Assembly: GCF_000272105.2 (NCBI RefSeq)
Contig: NZ_AJZD02000300.1
Span: forward strand, 1 to 49,585
Reading direction: 5' to 3'
DNA: 49,585 bases
From: Vibrio splendidus 12E03
Lineage (GTDB): Bacteria > Pseudomonadota > Gammaproteobacteria > Enterobacterales > Vibrionaceae
Shown here: positions 35,157 to 44,862 of the stretch, one piece after another
How the letters are laid out: each line of letters opens with the position of its first letter
Numbering within the stretch: the stretch's first letter is position 1
Made by a program: the position numbers and the translations under genes
The notes under the pieces: generated by a model
What the model was told of the DNA's origin: nothing
What the model saw: only the letters and a program-made list of their open reading frames with translations
Database searches by the model: none

Positions 35157-37106
35157 TTATGCCAGTTCGGCTTTCTCGGCAATCAGCTTATCAACCACGC
35201 TTGGGTCGGCTAGGGTTGAGGTATCACCTAGGTTACCTGTATCGCCAGTCGCAATTTTACGTAGGATACGACGCATGATTTTACCCGAACGAGTTTTTGG
35301 TAGAGAGTCGGTCCAGTGCAGTACATCGGGCGTTGCAATTGGGCCAATCTCTTTACGTACCCAGTCTTTCACTTCTTTATGAAGCTCTGCGGTTGGGAAC
35401 TCACCATCATTCAGCGTGATGTAAGCGTAAATCGCTTGGCCTTTAATATCATGAGGGATACCCACAATCGCAGCCTCAGCAATCTTATCGAACGCGACTA
35501 AAGCCGATTCAATTTCAGCAGTACCCATACGGTGGCCAGAGACGTTAAGTACGTCATCAACACGACCTGTAATCCAGTAGTAACCGTCTTCATCACGACG
35601 AGCGCCATCACTGGTGAAGTACATGCCTTTAAATGTAGAGAAGTAAGTCTGTTCGAAGCGGTCATGATCGCCATGAACGGTACGCATTTGGCCTGGCCAA
35701 GAATCTAGAATCACTAGGTTGCCGTCTGTTGCACCCTCAATGATATTGCCCATGTTATCAACTAACGCCGGTTGCACACCGAAGAATGGACGAGTTGCAG
35801 AGCCTGGTTTGAGGTCTGTTGCGCCTGGTAGCGGTGCAATCAAGATACCGCCCGTTTCTGTTTGCCACCATGTATCAACAATTGGAGACTGCTCATTACC
35901 GATTGTTTTGTAGTACCACTCCCAAGCCTCTGGGTTGATAGGTTCACCCACTGAGCCCATGATTCTTAGGCTGTCACGAGAAGTACCTTCAACGGCTTCA
36001 TTGCCTTTCGCCATCAATGCACGAATAGCCGTTGGCGCAGTATAAAGAATATTAACTTGGTGCTTATCGACCACTTCACTCATGCGGCTGGTGTTCGGAT
36101 AATTTGGCACGCCTTCAAACAGGATGGTTTTCGCACCATTGGCAAGCGGTCCGTAAACAAGGTAAGTGTGACCGGTAATCCAACCCACATCCGCAGTACA
36201 CCAGAAGGTTTCGCCTTCTTGGTAATCGAATACGTATTTGAAGGTCATGGCTGCATAAACAAGGTAGCCACCTGTAGTGTGCATTACACCCTTAGGTTTG
36301 CCTGTTGAGCCTGATGTGTAAAGAATGAATAGTGGATCTTCCGCATTCATCTCTTCTGGTGGGCAATCTGCCGATACGTTTGCGATAGCATCATGCCACC
36401 ACACGTCACGGTGTTCGTGCCAAGCAACATCGCCGCCAGTACGTTTGAAGACCACAACCTTTTCGATGTTCTTCACTTCAGGGTTAGTCAGTGCTTCATC
36501 GACATTCTTCTTCAGTGGAACCGCACGGCCGCCACGCACGCCTTCATCGGCAGTGATAACGACTTTAGAATTTGAATCGATAATACGACCAGACAGTGCT
36601 TCTGGTGAGAAACCACCAAATACGACTGTGTGAACCGCACCGATACGGGTACACGCCAGCATGGCTACTGCCGCTTCTGGCACCATTGGCATGTATAAAC
36701 AAACCACATCACCTTTGCGCACGCCTTGCTCTTTTAGAGCATTTGAAAATAGGCACACTTCTTTGTGTAGTTCATTAAAAGTTAGCGTTTTATCATCAGC
36801 CGGGTCATCGCCTTCCCAGATGATAGCGACTTCATCACCGCGCTCAGCAAGGTGGCGGTCGATACAGTTAGCCGAAACGTTAAGCGTGCCATCTTCAAAC
36901 CAGCGAATATCAATGTGGCCAGGATCGAAAGAGGTGTTTTTTACTTGTGTGAAAGGCTTGATCCAATCAACGATTTTTCCGTGTTCACCCCAAAAGCCTT
37001 CAGGGTCAGAAACAGATTGTTGGTACATGGCTAGGTAAGTGTCATTATCCGCGTGTGTGGTTGATTTAATATTTTCTTTTACCGGATAAACGTGGGCTTC
37101 ACTCAT
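35157..37106 (-). CDS. acs: Acetyl-CoA synthetase
   Basis: Acs activates acetate to acetyl-CoA through acetyl-AMP, letting the cell recover excreted acetate. The 649 residues (E. coli 652) contain the adenylate-forming P-loop [11 protein letters not shown] (about 264-274), TWWQTETGG, and the C-terminal [11 protein letters not shown] with K609, the lysine inactivated by acetylation in enterobacteria. GGAGAG precedes the ATG. In V. cholerae acs is activated by the CrbS/CrbR system; crbS is about 4 kb away here. The 218-bp region upstream must hold its promoter, but no clear hexamers stand out. Confidence 0.98.
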   Translation of the reverse strand: MSEAHVYPVKENIKSTTHADNDTYLAMYQQSVSDPEGFWGEHGKIVDWIKPFTQVKNTSFDPGHIDIRWFEDGTLNVSANCIDRHLAERGDEVAIIWEGDDPADDKTLTFNELHKEVCLFSNALKEQGVRKGDVVCLYMPMVPEAAVAMLACTRIGAVHTVVFGGFSPEALSGRIIDSNSKVVITADEGVRGGRAVPLKKNVDEALTNPEVKNIEKVVVFKRTGGDVAWHEHRDVWWHDAIANVSADCPPEEMNAEDPLFILYTSGSTGKPKGVMHTTGGYLVYAAMTFKYVFDYQEGETFWCTADVGWITGHTYLVYGPLANGAKTILFEGVPNYPNTSRMSEVVDKHQVNILYTAPTAIRALMAKGNEAVEGTSRDSLRIMGSVGEPINPEAWEWYYKTIGNEQSPIVDTWWQTETGGILIAPLPGATDLKPGSATRPFFGVQPALVDNMGNIIEGATDGNLVILDSWPGQMRTVHGDHDRFEQTYFSTFKGMYFTSDGARRDEDGYYWITGRVDDVLNVSGHRMGTAEIESALVAFDKIAEAAIVGIPHDIKGQAIYAYITLNDGEFPTAELHKEVKDWVRKEIGPIATPDVLHWTDSLPKTRSGKIMRRILRKIATGDTGNLGDTSTLADPSVVDKLIAEKAELA

Positions 37107-37324
37107 TGCATCTCTCCTTGTGCCTACATTCCTAATGAACTGGCAACTTCCTTTGTGTTCAGTTTCTAGGTCTATTACAGAACCGTCGTTGTGTTATCAC
37201 TCTCGGCTAGGACGGCGATTTCCACAATTAGACTTTAGGATGAGACGCTGCTTTTCACTTACAAAATAGCGAGTTAAGTTCATTTTTGAGATGTTGCTCT
37301 CTATGTGAAGCGCCAGTGGTTGAA

Positions 37325-37957
37325 TTAAGAATAAGAAGAGTTGAAACGGGGCAGGTCACCATGTTTCAGGCGTACAAAGATCAGCGCAGCGGAGATAGCA
37401 TCTTGTAATGCATCATGTTTATTGACCGGTATCGGTAAATCGAGCTGGCGACAGATGGCGTCCATGCTGAGATCAAAATAGGCATTAGGCAGCTGTCTTT
37501 CGAGTTTGTCTTGATAGAGTTGGCTCACTTCGACTAATCGGTTAGGCAGTGGAAATCCAAGCTGTTTTAAACAGGCGCGGTCGAGAATTTTTTTATCATA
37601 GCGGATGTGATAGCCGACTAAAGGACGATTTCCAATGAAGTTCAGTAGCTCGATTAAAGCCTGTTTTTCTTCGATGCCGTGTTTTAGATCTTGATGACGA
37701 ATGCGGTGGATTTTTATTGAATTGCAATCGAGCGATTGCGGGGCGCGCAACCGGACTTCAAAAGGTTGGCTGGTAATGATTCGGTTACCGATGATCTTGG
37801 TCGCGGCAATAGTGACTAATTCTGCCTGATTGGGGTCTAGGCTGGTGGTTTCACAATCGAGCGATACATATTCATGATCAATAGGCGCAGTAAACAGAGG
37901 CTGATAGAGAGAACCTTTGAGCTTGTGATGCCAGTAATAGCGAACCAACCTATTCAT
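37325..37957 (-). CDS. DEDDh 3'-5' exonuclease (DnaQ-like)
   Basis: A 210-residue exonuclease-fold protein with all five catalytic residues: D34 and E36 (SLDCETTSLD), D121 (HIRYDKKIL), H181 and D186 (HDALQDA). It lacks the beta-clamp and polymerase-binding tail of DnaQ, so it is a stand-alone nuclease of the polymerase III epsilon-like group often paired with DUF294 proteins. It follows the DUF294 gene after 10 bp, which suggests a joint role in nucleotide or RNA turnover; substrate is unknown. Confidence 0.88.
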   Translation of the reverse strand: MNRLVRYYWHHKLKGSLYQPLFTAPIDHEYVSLDCETTSLDPNQAELVTIAATKIIGNRIITSQPFEVRLRAPQSLDCNSIKIHRIRHQDLKHGIEEKQALIELLNFIGNRPLVGYHIRYDKKILDRACLKQLGFPLPNRLVEVSQLYQDKLERQLPNAYFDLSMDAICRQLDLPIPVNKHDALQDAISAALIFVRLKHGDLPRFNSSYS

Positions 37958-37967
37958 CGTTCAATGC

Positions 37968-39800
37968 CTAATCCCGTATCTGATAGTGGTAGCCGAGCCA
38001 TTGCTTGAACTTCTTCACCACGTGCAGGCTATGTCGAAGCAGATCCCTGTCTGCTCGTTCCATTAGTTTGACGTTAATCTTGTTGCTGCTGTGCTGCTGA
38101 GAAAGCCTTTGGGCTAAACGCCACTTAAAGAATTGCTTGAGTGCTTCACTGAGATTATCGGCAGTACTTTGCTCTAATACTTTCTTGCTGACCAGCTGCT
38201 CAATGCGTTCGAAGGTGTTGTTTACCGTGACACCATGCTCTAGGCAAAGCGCTCTCACACCATGCACGATAGGGAAAATACCGCCTTGTTTGATATCGAG
38301 CCCTGACTTGGATTGCTTCACATTACCAAACAGGGTCAGGGGAACTGAGAAGTTAAGGGCAGGGCGGCAGAACTCCGTCAGAATCAATTCTTGTCCGAGC
38401 ATTAAATCACTGAGGTGCTGCTTTACAGGTTTTAATAACTCTCTATTACCCGCTACTGCGTGTGCATCTGCCATGATCGCAATATCCATCACGGTGTCTG
38501 GCGTAGCTTTTTTTACCCAATGGGTAAGGGTTTGTTTCCACTCTTGTTCTGAATGCACCCATTTCGGATTGTTGACCATCACGTTACCCGGGCACAGTGG
38601 GTAACCCAATTGTTGAAGGGTATGAGTGAGGTCGTTCATGGCACTTTGGCATTGATGCCACTCCAAACCATCTTGAATTATTAGAGCGTTGTCTTGATCG
38701 GTTTTGAGAATTTGTTCCCCACGGCCTTCGGAACCCAACACGATTAGGCAGCAATGATTATGCAGTGCAGGTGGGATCACCAACTCAAAAGCCTTCTCTA
38801 TGATCTGTTCGTTGACCGCAGAAATCAGCTCCATGATAAAGCGTGTGCGAATCCCATTACTGAGCAAGCTCTCGACCAGTTGACGTTGTTTGTTGGATGC
38901 CATTGCCAATTCTTCAACGCTGGTGGCACGCGCAATACGCAAAGTAAGAACGTGGGAGTGTGTGGAGAATGCGCTGAGGATCTGTGTCATATCCACCATG
39001 CCGACCGCATTTTTACCATCACAAACCATCAACCTTTTTACTCGATTTCTGGTCATGGTAATCATGGCGTTAAATAAGAAGTCGCCTTGGTTCACGTGCA
39101 TCACCGGAAACGTTGCGATCTCACCGACAGGTGCATCCAGTGGGAAATTATCGAGCATCACAGCATGCAATAAATTGGTTCGAGTGACGATTCCATACGG
39201 CAAGGAATATGATGATCCAAAAGCTTTTTGATCATCATGTTCCAAATGAACTAGGGCCGAGTCTAACCCTTGTTCTTTAAGGGTTTGAGTGACTTGGTTG
39301 ATCGGTTGGTTTGGTTCAAGTATCAGTGGTGGGTGATAGATAGAGTCATCCACTTTGGTCAATATAAACTCGGCTAGATTCTGCTGTTGTTGGGCGGCTT
39401 CGATCAGTGCTTTACGTGTTGATAAGTTGCTATCAAAGTAGGCGGCGAATTGGCCATTGGCGTGGTAAAGCTCGAGAAAAATCTCGGTGGGCAGCAGATA
39501 ACTTAATGTATCTTCGAGCGCGATGTATTGGTGTTTGGTGTGAGGTTCAAACTGGCTTCGGACATCAAAAATATCGTCATTGGCATAGTGTGCGTAAATC
39601 TCACCATCACTGCTCGCGCGCTCTTCAACTGCCCCTTTGATCAAAATATGCAGGTGTCGGCTCGGCCTTTCAGCTTCCAGTATCACTTCTTGAGAGCGGT
39701 AATACACCACGTCTAATGAAGAGCGAAGCTTCAACTGCTCAGAGTCAGACAGGCTATCGAAGGGTGGGTGCTGCATATTAAATTTTTCAGGCATAAGCAT
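37968..39800 (-). CDS. DUF294 protein: cNMP-binding, CBS and nucleotidyltransferase domains
   Basis: About 610 residues with a cyclic-nucleotide-binding-like N-terminal domain (about 10-130), a CBS pair (about 150-280), and a GlnD-like putative nucleotidyltransferase (about 330-460, with VLGSEGRGEQILKTDQDNAL holding the GS and DxD motifs), then a DUF294 C-terminal helical domain. The architecture is known from many gammaproteobacteria next to a DEDDh exonuclease and acs, and is thought to be a signalling nucleotidyltransferase; target unknown. The ATG at 39800 is used; a GTG one codon upstream and an ATG two codons downstream are possible. Confidence 0.88.
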   Translation of the reverse strand: MLMPEKFNMQHPPFDSLSDSEQLKLRSSLDVVYYRSQEVILEAERPSRHLHILIKGAVEERASSDGEIYAHYANDDIFDVRSQFEPHTKHQYIALEDTLSYLLPTEIFLELYHANGQFAAYFDSNLSTRKALIEAAQQQQNLAEFILTKVDDSIYHPPLILEPNQPINQVTQTLKEQGLDSALVHLEHDDQKAFGSSYSLPYGIVTRTNLLHAVMLDNFPLDAPVGEIATFPVMHVNQGDFLFNAMITMTRNRVKRLMVCDGKNAVGMVDMTQILSAFSTHSHVLTLRIARATSVEELAMASNKQRQLVESLLSNGIRTRFIMELISAVNEQIIEKAFELVIPPALHNHCCLIVLGSEGRGEQILKTDQDNALIIQDGLEWHQCQSAMNDLTHTLQQLGYPLCPGNVMVNNPKWVHSEQEWKQTLTHWVKKATPDTVMDIAIMADAHAVAGNRELLKPVKQHLSDLMLGQELILTEFCRPALNFSVPLTLFGNVKQSKSGLDIKQGGIFPIVHGVRALCLEHGVTVNNTFERIEQLVSKKVLEQSTADNLSEALKQFFKWRLAQRLSQQHSSNKINVKLMERADRDLLRHSLHVVKKFKQWLGYHYQIRD

Positions 39801-40032
39801 CACAAGAAGAAATGGGAGTCTTTAATCAGTCTGACAAAATACCAGCGAAGCTCCAGACGACTTTAGTCTAAATGCGAGTATGGGTATTGATGAGCATGAA
39901 ATCTCTTGTTGAAATGCGATATTCAGACCCATTGAATATGGGAATACTATCCCAGTAATAATTCCCTTTTTCATCGTATGCGAGATAGGCATAATTGGTG
40001 CTGCCTTTTTCCGTACACTTTATAGGTCATTT
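39801..40032. promoter_or_regulatory. Divergent spacer between the DUF294 and MFS genes
   Basis: The 232-bp spacer should contain both promoters. Visible are an inverted repeat ATATTCA...TGAATAT near 39921-39942 and GGGAATA/TATTCCC-like words just after it. No firm -35/-10 pair is called. Confidence 0.35.
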
Positions 40033-41229
40033 ATGTTTAGCCCTTCACCCTATGGCTGGATCTCTCAGTATTTTCTTGGTTTCTTTTTTGCGTATGGCGT
40101 GTACTTGCCATTTTGGGCGTTGTGGTTTGAAGACCAAGGCGTGTCTGCTGGTGATATTGGTGTATTGATTGGTATCGGCTTTGCGACGCGTTGTGTGGCT
40201 AACCTAGTGATTACGCCACGTATCCATAAAGTTGAACACTTGATGCCAGCTTTGCGCTGTTTGAGTTTCGCTGCGTTGCTGTTTGTCGGCTTCCACTTCT
40301 TCACTGGTGGCAGTTTTATATTGATGTTGTTGGCAACGGTACTGTTTAACCTCTGTTGTGGGCCGATCATTCCTCTTTCTGATGCGATGGCTAACCATTA
40401 CAGTCGTTTGAAAATGCTCGACTACGGCCGAACTCGCCTTTGGGGCTCAATTGCCTTTATCGCAGGTTCAACGGTGGTTGGTTATTTGGTGGCACAATTT
40501 GGCACCGACATGATTTTGTATACTGCACTCGCCGGTGTGTTGTTGTCATTGATTCTGGCGATGAGAAATCCCAACGTGATGCCAGTAACGCAATCTGAGC
40601 AACAAGCGGTGCGACCAAAACTAGGCGAACTGCTGCGTGAGTCGTCAGTGGTAAAATTTTTAGCCTTGATGGCGCTGCTGCAAGGTAGTCATGCGGCTTA
40701 CTACAGTTTTAGTGCGATTTATTGGAAAGAAGCGGGTCACTCAGAAGCGATCATCGGTTACTTGTGGAGTTTAGGTGTTGTTGCTGAAGTGGCCGTATTT
40801 GCTCTGAGTAAGCGATTATTCTCAGGTTGGTCACTGCGTACTTTGTTTGTCGTCGCGGCTATTGGGGTGATGGCGCGTTGGGGTATTACCGCATCAACGA
40901 CAGCGATTTTCGCATTGGTTATGGTGCAGTTGTTGCACGGAGTGACCTTTGCGATGGCACACATCGCCGCGATTCAATACATCCAATCTGAAGAACAAAA
41001 CAAGATGGTTGCGCTACAAGCTCTGTATAACGCGATTCCATTAGGTGCCTTTATTGCATTAATGACCACCTTAAGTGGTTGGGGTTATGAGCTTTGGGGT
41101 GCAAATATCTTCTGGGGTATGGCTGCAATGGGTGCACTTGCTCTGTTCATTAAGTTGGATGAAAGAAGTTCAGTGGTTGAGGTTAATCAATCAGATTCGG
41201 AACAGTCAGAATCTCACAGCAAATGCTGA
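40033..41229 (+). CDS. MFS transporter, 3-phenylpropionate (HcaT)-like
   Basis: A 398-residue inner-membrane carrier with about 12 hydrophobic helices. The start (YGWISQYFLGFFFAYGVYLPFWALWFEDQG) and the DYGRTRLWGSIAFIAGS segment between helices 4 and 5 are typical of the MFS_1-like/HcaT branch. Members are annotated as 3-phenylpropionate transporters by distant similarity to E. coli HcaT; no aromatic-acid genes are nearby, so the substrate is open. A polar tail follows the last helix. Confidence 0.85.
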   Translation: MFSPSPYGWISQYFLGFFFAYGVYLPFWALWFEDQGVSAGDIGVLIGIGFATRCVANLVITPRIHKVEHLMPALRCLSFAALLFVGFHFFTGGSFILMLLATVLFNLCCGPIIPLSDAMANHYSRLKMLDYGRTRLWGSIAFIAGSTVVGYLVAQFGTDMILYTALAGVLLSLILAMRNPNVMPVTQSEQQAVRPKLGELLRESSVVKFLALMALLQGSHAAYYSFSAIYWKEAGHSEAIIGYLWSLGVVAEVAVFALSKRLFSGWSLRTLFVVAAIGVMARWGITASTTAIFALVMVQLLHGVTFAMAHIAAIQYIQSEEQNKMVALQALYNAIPLGAFIALMTTLSGWGYELWGANIFWGMAAMGALALFIKLDERSSVVEVNQSDSEQSESHSKC

Positions 41230-41296
41230 TAATTAGAGTCTAAAGCACAGAATTTAAGCGATGCGATTGAGTTAATCACCCATCCTTAGTTAAATG

Positions 41297-41328
41297 AAAC
41301 CTCTCCCTTATGGAGAGGTTTTTTTATG
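41297..41328 (+). terminator. Terminator between the MFS gene and crbS
   Basis: AACCTCTCC, CTTAT loop, GGAGAGGTT, then seven T's: a strong terminator that would also overlap a too-early start of crbS. Confidence 0.92.
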
Positions 41329-41347
41329 GATGAAGAAAGGGTTTTCA

Positions 41348-44300
41348 ATGCAAGGATGGATAGTAATTCCAGTCTCTTTAGCCTACTTGGGCGTGTTATT
41401 TCTGATCGCTTGGTATGGAGACAGGCAGGTTCGTTGGCTATCGCGTTGGCGCCCGTGGATCTATAGCCTTTCGATTGCCGTGTATTGTACCTCTTGGACC
41501 TTCTATGGGACGGTGGGTCAGGCGAGCAATAACCCTTGGTCTTTCTTACCCATTTATCTCGCACCTATTTTGGTCTTCACTCTCGGCTGGCGGATCTTAG
41601 CGCGGCTGATCTTGATAGCGAAGCGTGAACACATTACCTCTATTGCCGACTTTATCGCGGCTCGCTACGGAAAATCTCAAGGCTTGGCGGTAGCCGTCAC
41701 CGTGATTGCTGTGGTCGGTATTCTTCCTTATATCGCACTGCAATTGCGTGGTATCACAATGGGGTTGGATATTGTTGCTCCGAGCCTAGCTCAAGATTTT
41801 GGCTATCAGGATTATCATGTATCTTGGTTTGTGGTCGGTGCGTTGGCCATCTTTACCATGTTGTTTGGTACTAGGCACATTGATAACACGGAACATCACC
41901 GTGGCATGATGATGGCGGTGGCGTTTGAATCCATCGTTAAGCTCGCGGCATTCCTGATCGTTGGCCTGTTCATCATGTATCTGGCGATGAGCAGCGACAA
42001 AATCGACCTGCTTGATGTGGCGGCTTCCACCTACGAATCACCGAATATTCCGACTCTAATCATTCATACCGTTTTAACCATGTTGGCGATTGTCTGTTTG
42101 CCGCGTCAGTTTCATACCATGGTGGTTGAGAACGAACGTCCTCAAGACCTGCACACCGCTCGCTGGTTGTTTCCGCTTTACCTGATTTTGATGGGACTGT
42201 TCGTGCTGCCAATTGCTTGGGCAGGACAAGGGCTACTTACTGGCATGCCTGCGGATACCTACGTGATCAGTGTGCCAATGGCAGAAGGCGCTAATCACAT
42301 TGCTTTGCTGGCTTTCCTTGGTGGTACGTCTGCGGCAAGTGGTATGGTAATAGTCTCGACCATCGCCTTGGCGATCATGGTGTCGAACGATTTAGTGATG
42401 CCATTGTTACTGCGCCGTATGCGCCTAACCCAAAGAACCCATCGACACTTTTCTGGTCTGCTATTGGTGATTCGCCGCGGACTAATTTTACTGCTGTTAT
42501 TGGGTGCTTGGCTGTTTTATCAAGCGCTCGATACTATTCATTCACTGTCAGCGATTGGTTTTCTTTCCTTTGCGGCGATTGCTCAATTCGCTCCAGCACT
42601 TATCGGTGGTTTGTACTGGCGTCCGGGTAACCGCAAGGGCGTGTATGTCGGTCTAATGGTTGGCTCATTGATTTGGCTGATTACCCTAATGAGCCAAACC
42701 AGCATGTTGGCCGGCGACAGTGAAAGTAACCTTTTATTGTGGATTATCACGCCACCAGAGTTGCTCAGCAGCTGGGATATCAGCAGTTCAAACTGGGGAA
42801 TTGTGCTGAGTATTGTGCTTAATACCTTGTGCTATGCCGTGGTTTCGATGTCGACAAGACCAAGCCTAAGTGAGCGCTTACAATCGGCGGCATTTGTTGG
42901 CACGCCACTGCCTGAGAACGAGAATATCAGCCTCTATCAGAATCGCGTGACAGTCGCTGAATTAGAGATGTTGGCGTCGCGTTTTGTAGGCCGTAAGCGT
43001 GCCAAAAGTGCCTTACACAGCTACTGGCAACAACACGGTCAGCCGCTGCTTCCAAATCAACAAGCGCCTGCAAGTCTGATTCGACACGCAGAGCGCGTTC
43101 TCGCAGGTGTATTTGGTGCTTCGTCTGCTAAGTTAGTACTTACTTCCGCTTTGCAGGGAAGAAACATGCAGCTTGAAGAAGTCGCGACCATCGTGGATGA
43201 AGCTTCGGAACTGTACGATTTCAGCCGTGGTTTACTGCAAGGCGCGATTGAACATATTGGCCAAGGCATCGCAGTAATAGATAAACAAATGAGGCTGGTG
43301 GCGTGGAATCAACGTTACTTAGAGCTGTTTGAATTTCCTGCGGGTTTGATTCAGGTTGGGCGCCCCATTTCCGATGTGATTCGCCATAATGCCGAACAGG
43401 GTTTGTGTGGTCCGGGTGACCCAGAAGATCACGTTCGTCGCCGTGTTTATCACCTTGAGCAAGGCACTCGACATACTTCTTCTCGTATTCGCCCTGATGG
43501 TCGAGTGATTGAGGTGCAAGGTAACCCGATGCCAAGTGGTGGCTTTGTGATGAGTTTTACCGATATCACGGTATTCCGACAAGCAGAGCAAGCCCTAAAA
43601 GATGCCAATGAAAGCTTGGAATCGAGAGTGCATGAGCGAACTCAAGAGCTCGAAAAACTGAATCATCGTTTGGTAAAAGCCACGCAGATTTCGGATCAAG
43701 AATCACAATCTAAGAGTCGTTTTCTAGCCGCGGTAAGCCACGATTTGATGCAGCCACTCAATGCCGCACGTCTATTTGCTTCGTCACTTTCTGAGGTAGC
43801 AAAAGAGCAAGAGGTGAAGCAATTATCATCTCACATCGAGAGTGCACTTGGCGCCGCAGAAGATTTGATTGGTGACTTGTTGGATATCTCTCGATTGGAG
43901 TCCGGAAAGTTAGAAACCAACATTCACGCGATTGCCGTGCACGATGTGCTAACCAACTTAAATGCGGAATTTAGTGCCCTAGCGAGACAACAGAAAATTG
44001 AGTTTAAGATGATTCCATCGTCATTGTTCATTCACTCTGACCCTAAGCTGTTAAGGCGTGTGATTCAGAACTTTTTGACCAATGCGTTCCGCTATAACCC
44101 GGAAGGGAAAGTGGTACTGGGTGCGAGAAGAGTGAATGGACAGGTTCGAATTGATGTGTGGGATAACGGAACCGGTATCGATGAAGACAAGCAACAAGAG
44201 ATCTTTGAAGAGTTTACCCGTGGCAGCCAAGTACGAGCCGATCAAGGATTGGGGTTAGGGCTGGCAATCTCGAAAGGTATTGCTCATGTGCTTGGTCATC

Positions 44301-44779
44301 AAATTTCGATGCGCTCATGGCCGGGTCAAGGCAGTGTCTTTTCTATCACCTTAGCTCGAGCGGAAAAAGTGGCTCCAGTTGTGCAAGCTTCGACGCCAAT
44401 AGCGACCAGCGACATCGAACATCTCAAGATATTGTGTGTCGACAATGAACGAGAAATTTTAGTCGGCATGGAAAATCTGATTGGACGTTGGGGCTGTGAG
44501 GTTAAGACGGCGGTTGATCTGGTCGAAAGCTTGCAGTGCCTAGATGAGGGTTGGCAACCTGATGTGATCTTCTCTGATTACCGTTTGGATAATGGCAGAA
44601 CGGGGCTCGAAGTATTACAGCAGTGTCGCTTGCGCCTTGGTGATTCTTTTGAAGGTGTCATCATCAGTGCCGATAGAACCGATGACATGTTGGCAGCGAT
44701 AAAGGCCAACAGCTTTAGTTTTATTGCCAAGCCAGTGAAGCCACTTAAGTTAAGAGCGGTCTTGAATCGCGTGAGTTAG
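41348..44779 (+). CDS. crbS: CrbS-type hybrid sensor kinase with SSS transporter domain
   Basis: CrbS is the membrane sensor of the CrbS/CrbR system that turns on acs in V. cholerae (the 'acetate switch'). The 1143-residue product (ATG 41348, AGGG upstream) has a sodium/solute-symporter domain of about 12-13 helices (1-530), a linker/STAC region, a PAS domain (about 630-750), a coiled coil, a histidine kinase with H798 (VSHDLMQPLNAAR), N box (QNFLTNAFRYNPEG) and G boxes (DVWDNGTGI, GLGLGLAIS), and a receiver domain with D1077 (FSDYRLDNG). A start at 41330 is possible. The partner regulator CrbR is not in the window. Confidence 0.9.
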   Translation: MQGWIVIPVSLAYLGVLFLIAWYGDRQVRWLSRWRPWIYSLSIAVYCTSWTFYGTVGQASNNPWSFLPIYLAPILVFTLGWRILARLILIAKREHITSIADFIAARYGKSQGLAVAVTVIAVVGILPYIALQLRGITMGLDIVAPSLAQDFGYQDYHVSWFVVGALAIFTMLFGTRHIDNTEHHRGMMMAVAFESIVKLAAFLIVGLFIMYLAMSSDKIDLLDVAASTYESPNIPTLIIHTVLTMLAIVCLPRQFHTMVVENERPQDLHTARWLFPLYLILMGLFVLPIAWAGQGLLTGMPADTYVISVPMAEGANHIALLAFLGGTSAASGMVIVSTIALAIMVSNDLVMPLLLRRMRLTQRTHRHFSGLLLVIRRGLILLLLLGAWLFYQALDTIHSLSAIGFLSFAAIAQFAPALIGGLYWRPGNRKGVYVGLMVGSLIWLITLMSQTSMLAGDSESNLLLWIITPPELLSSWDISSSNWGIVLSIVLNTLCYAVVSMSTRPSLSERLQSAAFVGTPLPENENISLYQNRVTVAELEMLASRFVGRKRAKSALHSYWQQHGQPLLPNQQAPASLIRHAERVLAGVFGASSAKLVLTSALQGRNMQLEEVATIVDEASELYDFSRGLLQGAIEHIGQGIAVIDKQMRLVAWNQRYLELFEFPAGLIQVGRPISDVIRHNAEQGLCGPGDPEDHVRRRVYHLEQGTRHTSSRIRPDGRVIEVQGNPMPSGGFVMSFTDITVFRQAEQALKDANESLESRVHERTQELEKLNHRLVKATQISDQESQSKSRFLAAVSHDLMQPLNAARLFASSLSEVAKEQEVKQLSSHIESALGAAEDLIGDLLDISRLESGKLETNIHAIAVHDVLTNLNAEFSALARQQKIEFKMIPSSLFIHSDPKLLRRVIQNFLTNAFRYNPEGKVVLGARRVNGQVRIDVWDNGTGIDEDKQQEIFEEFTRGSQVRADQGLGLGLAISKGIAHVLGHQISMRSWPGQGSVFSITLARAEKVAPVVQASTPIATSDIEHLKILCVDNEREILVGMENLIGRWGCEVKTAVDLVESLQCLDEGWQPDVIFSDYRLDNGRTGLEVLQQCRLRLGDSFEGVIISADRTDDMLAAIKANSFSFIAKPVKPLKLRAVLNRVS

Positions 44780-44800
44780 TTTAATTAACTCTTAGATATT

Positions 44801-44826
44801 AAAAAGGCCTCAGGTGAGGCCTTTTT
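44801..44826. terminator. Bidirectional terminator between crbS and fumC
   Basis: AAAAGGCCTCA, GG, TGAGGCCTTTTT: an 11-bp stem with A/T flanks serving both convergent genes. Confidence 0.93.
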
Positions 44827-44862
44827 CGATCTGTTCGCTCGGTTATGGATGACCGATTTACT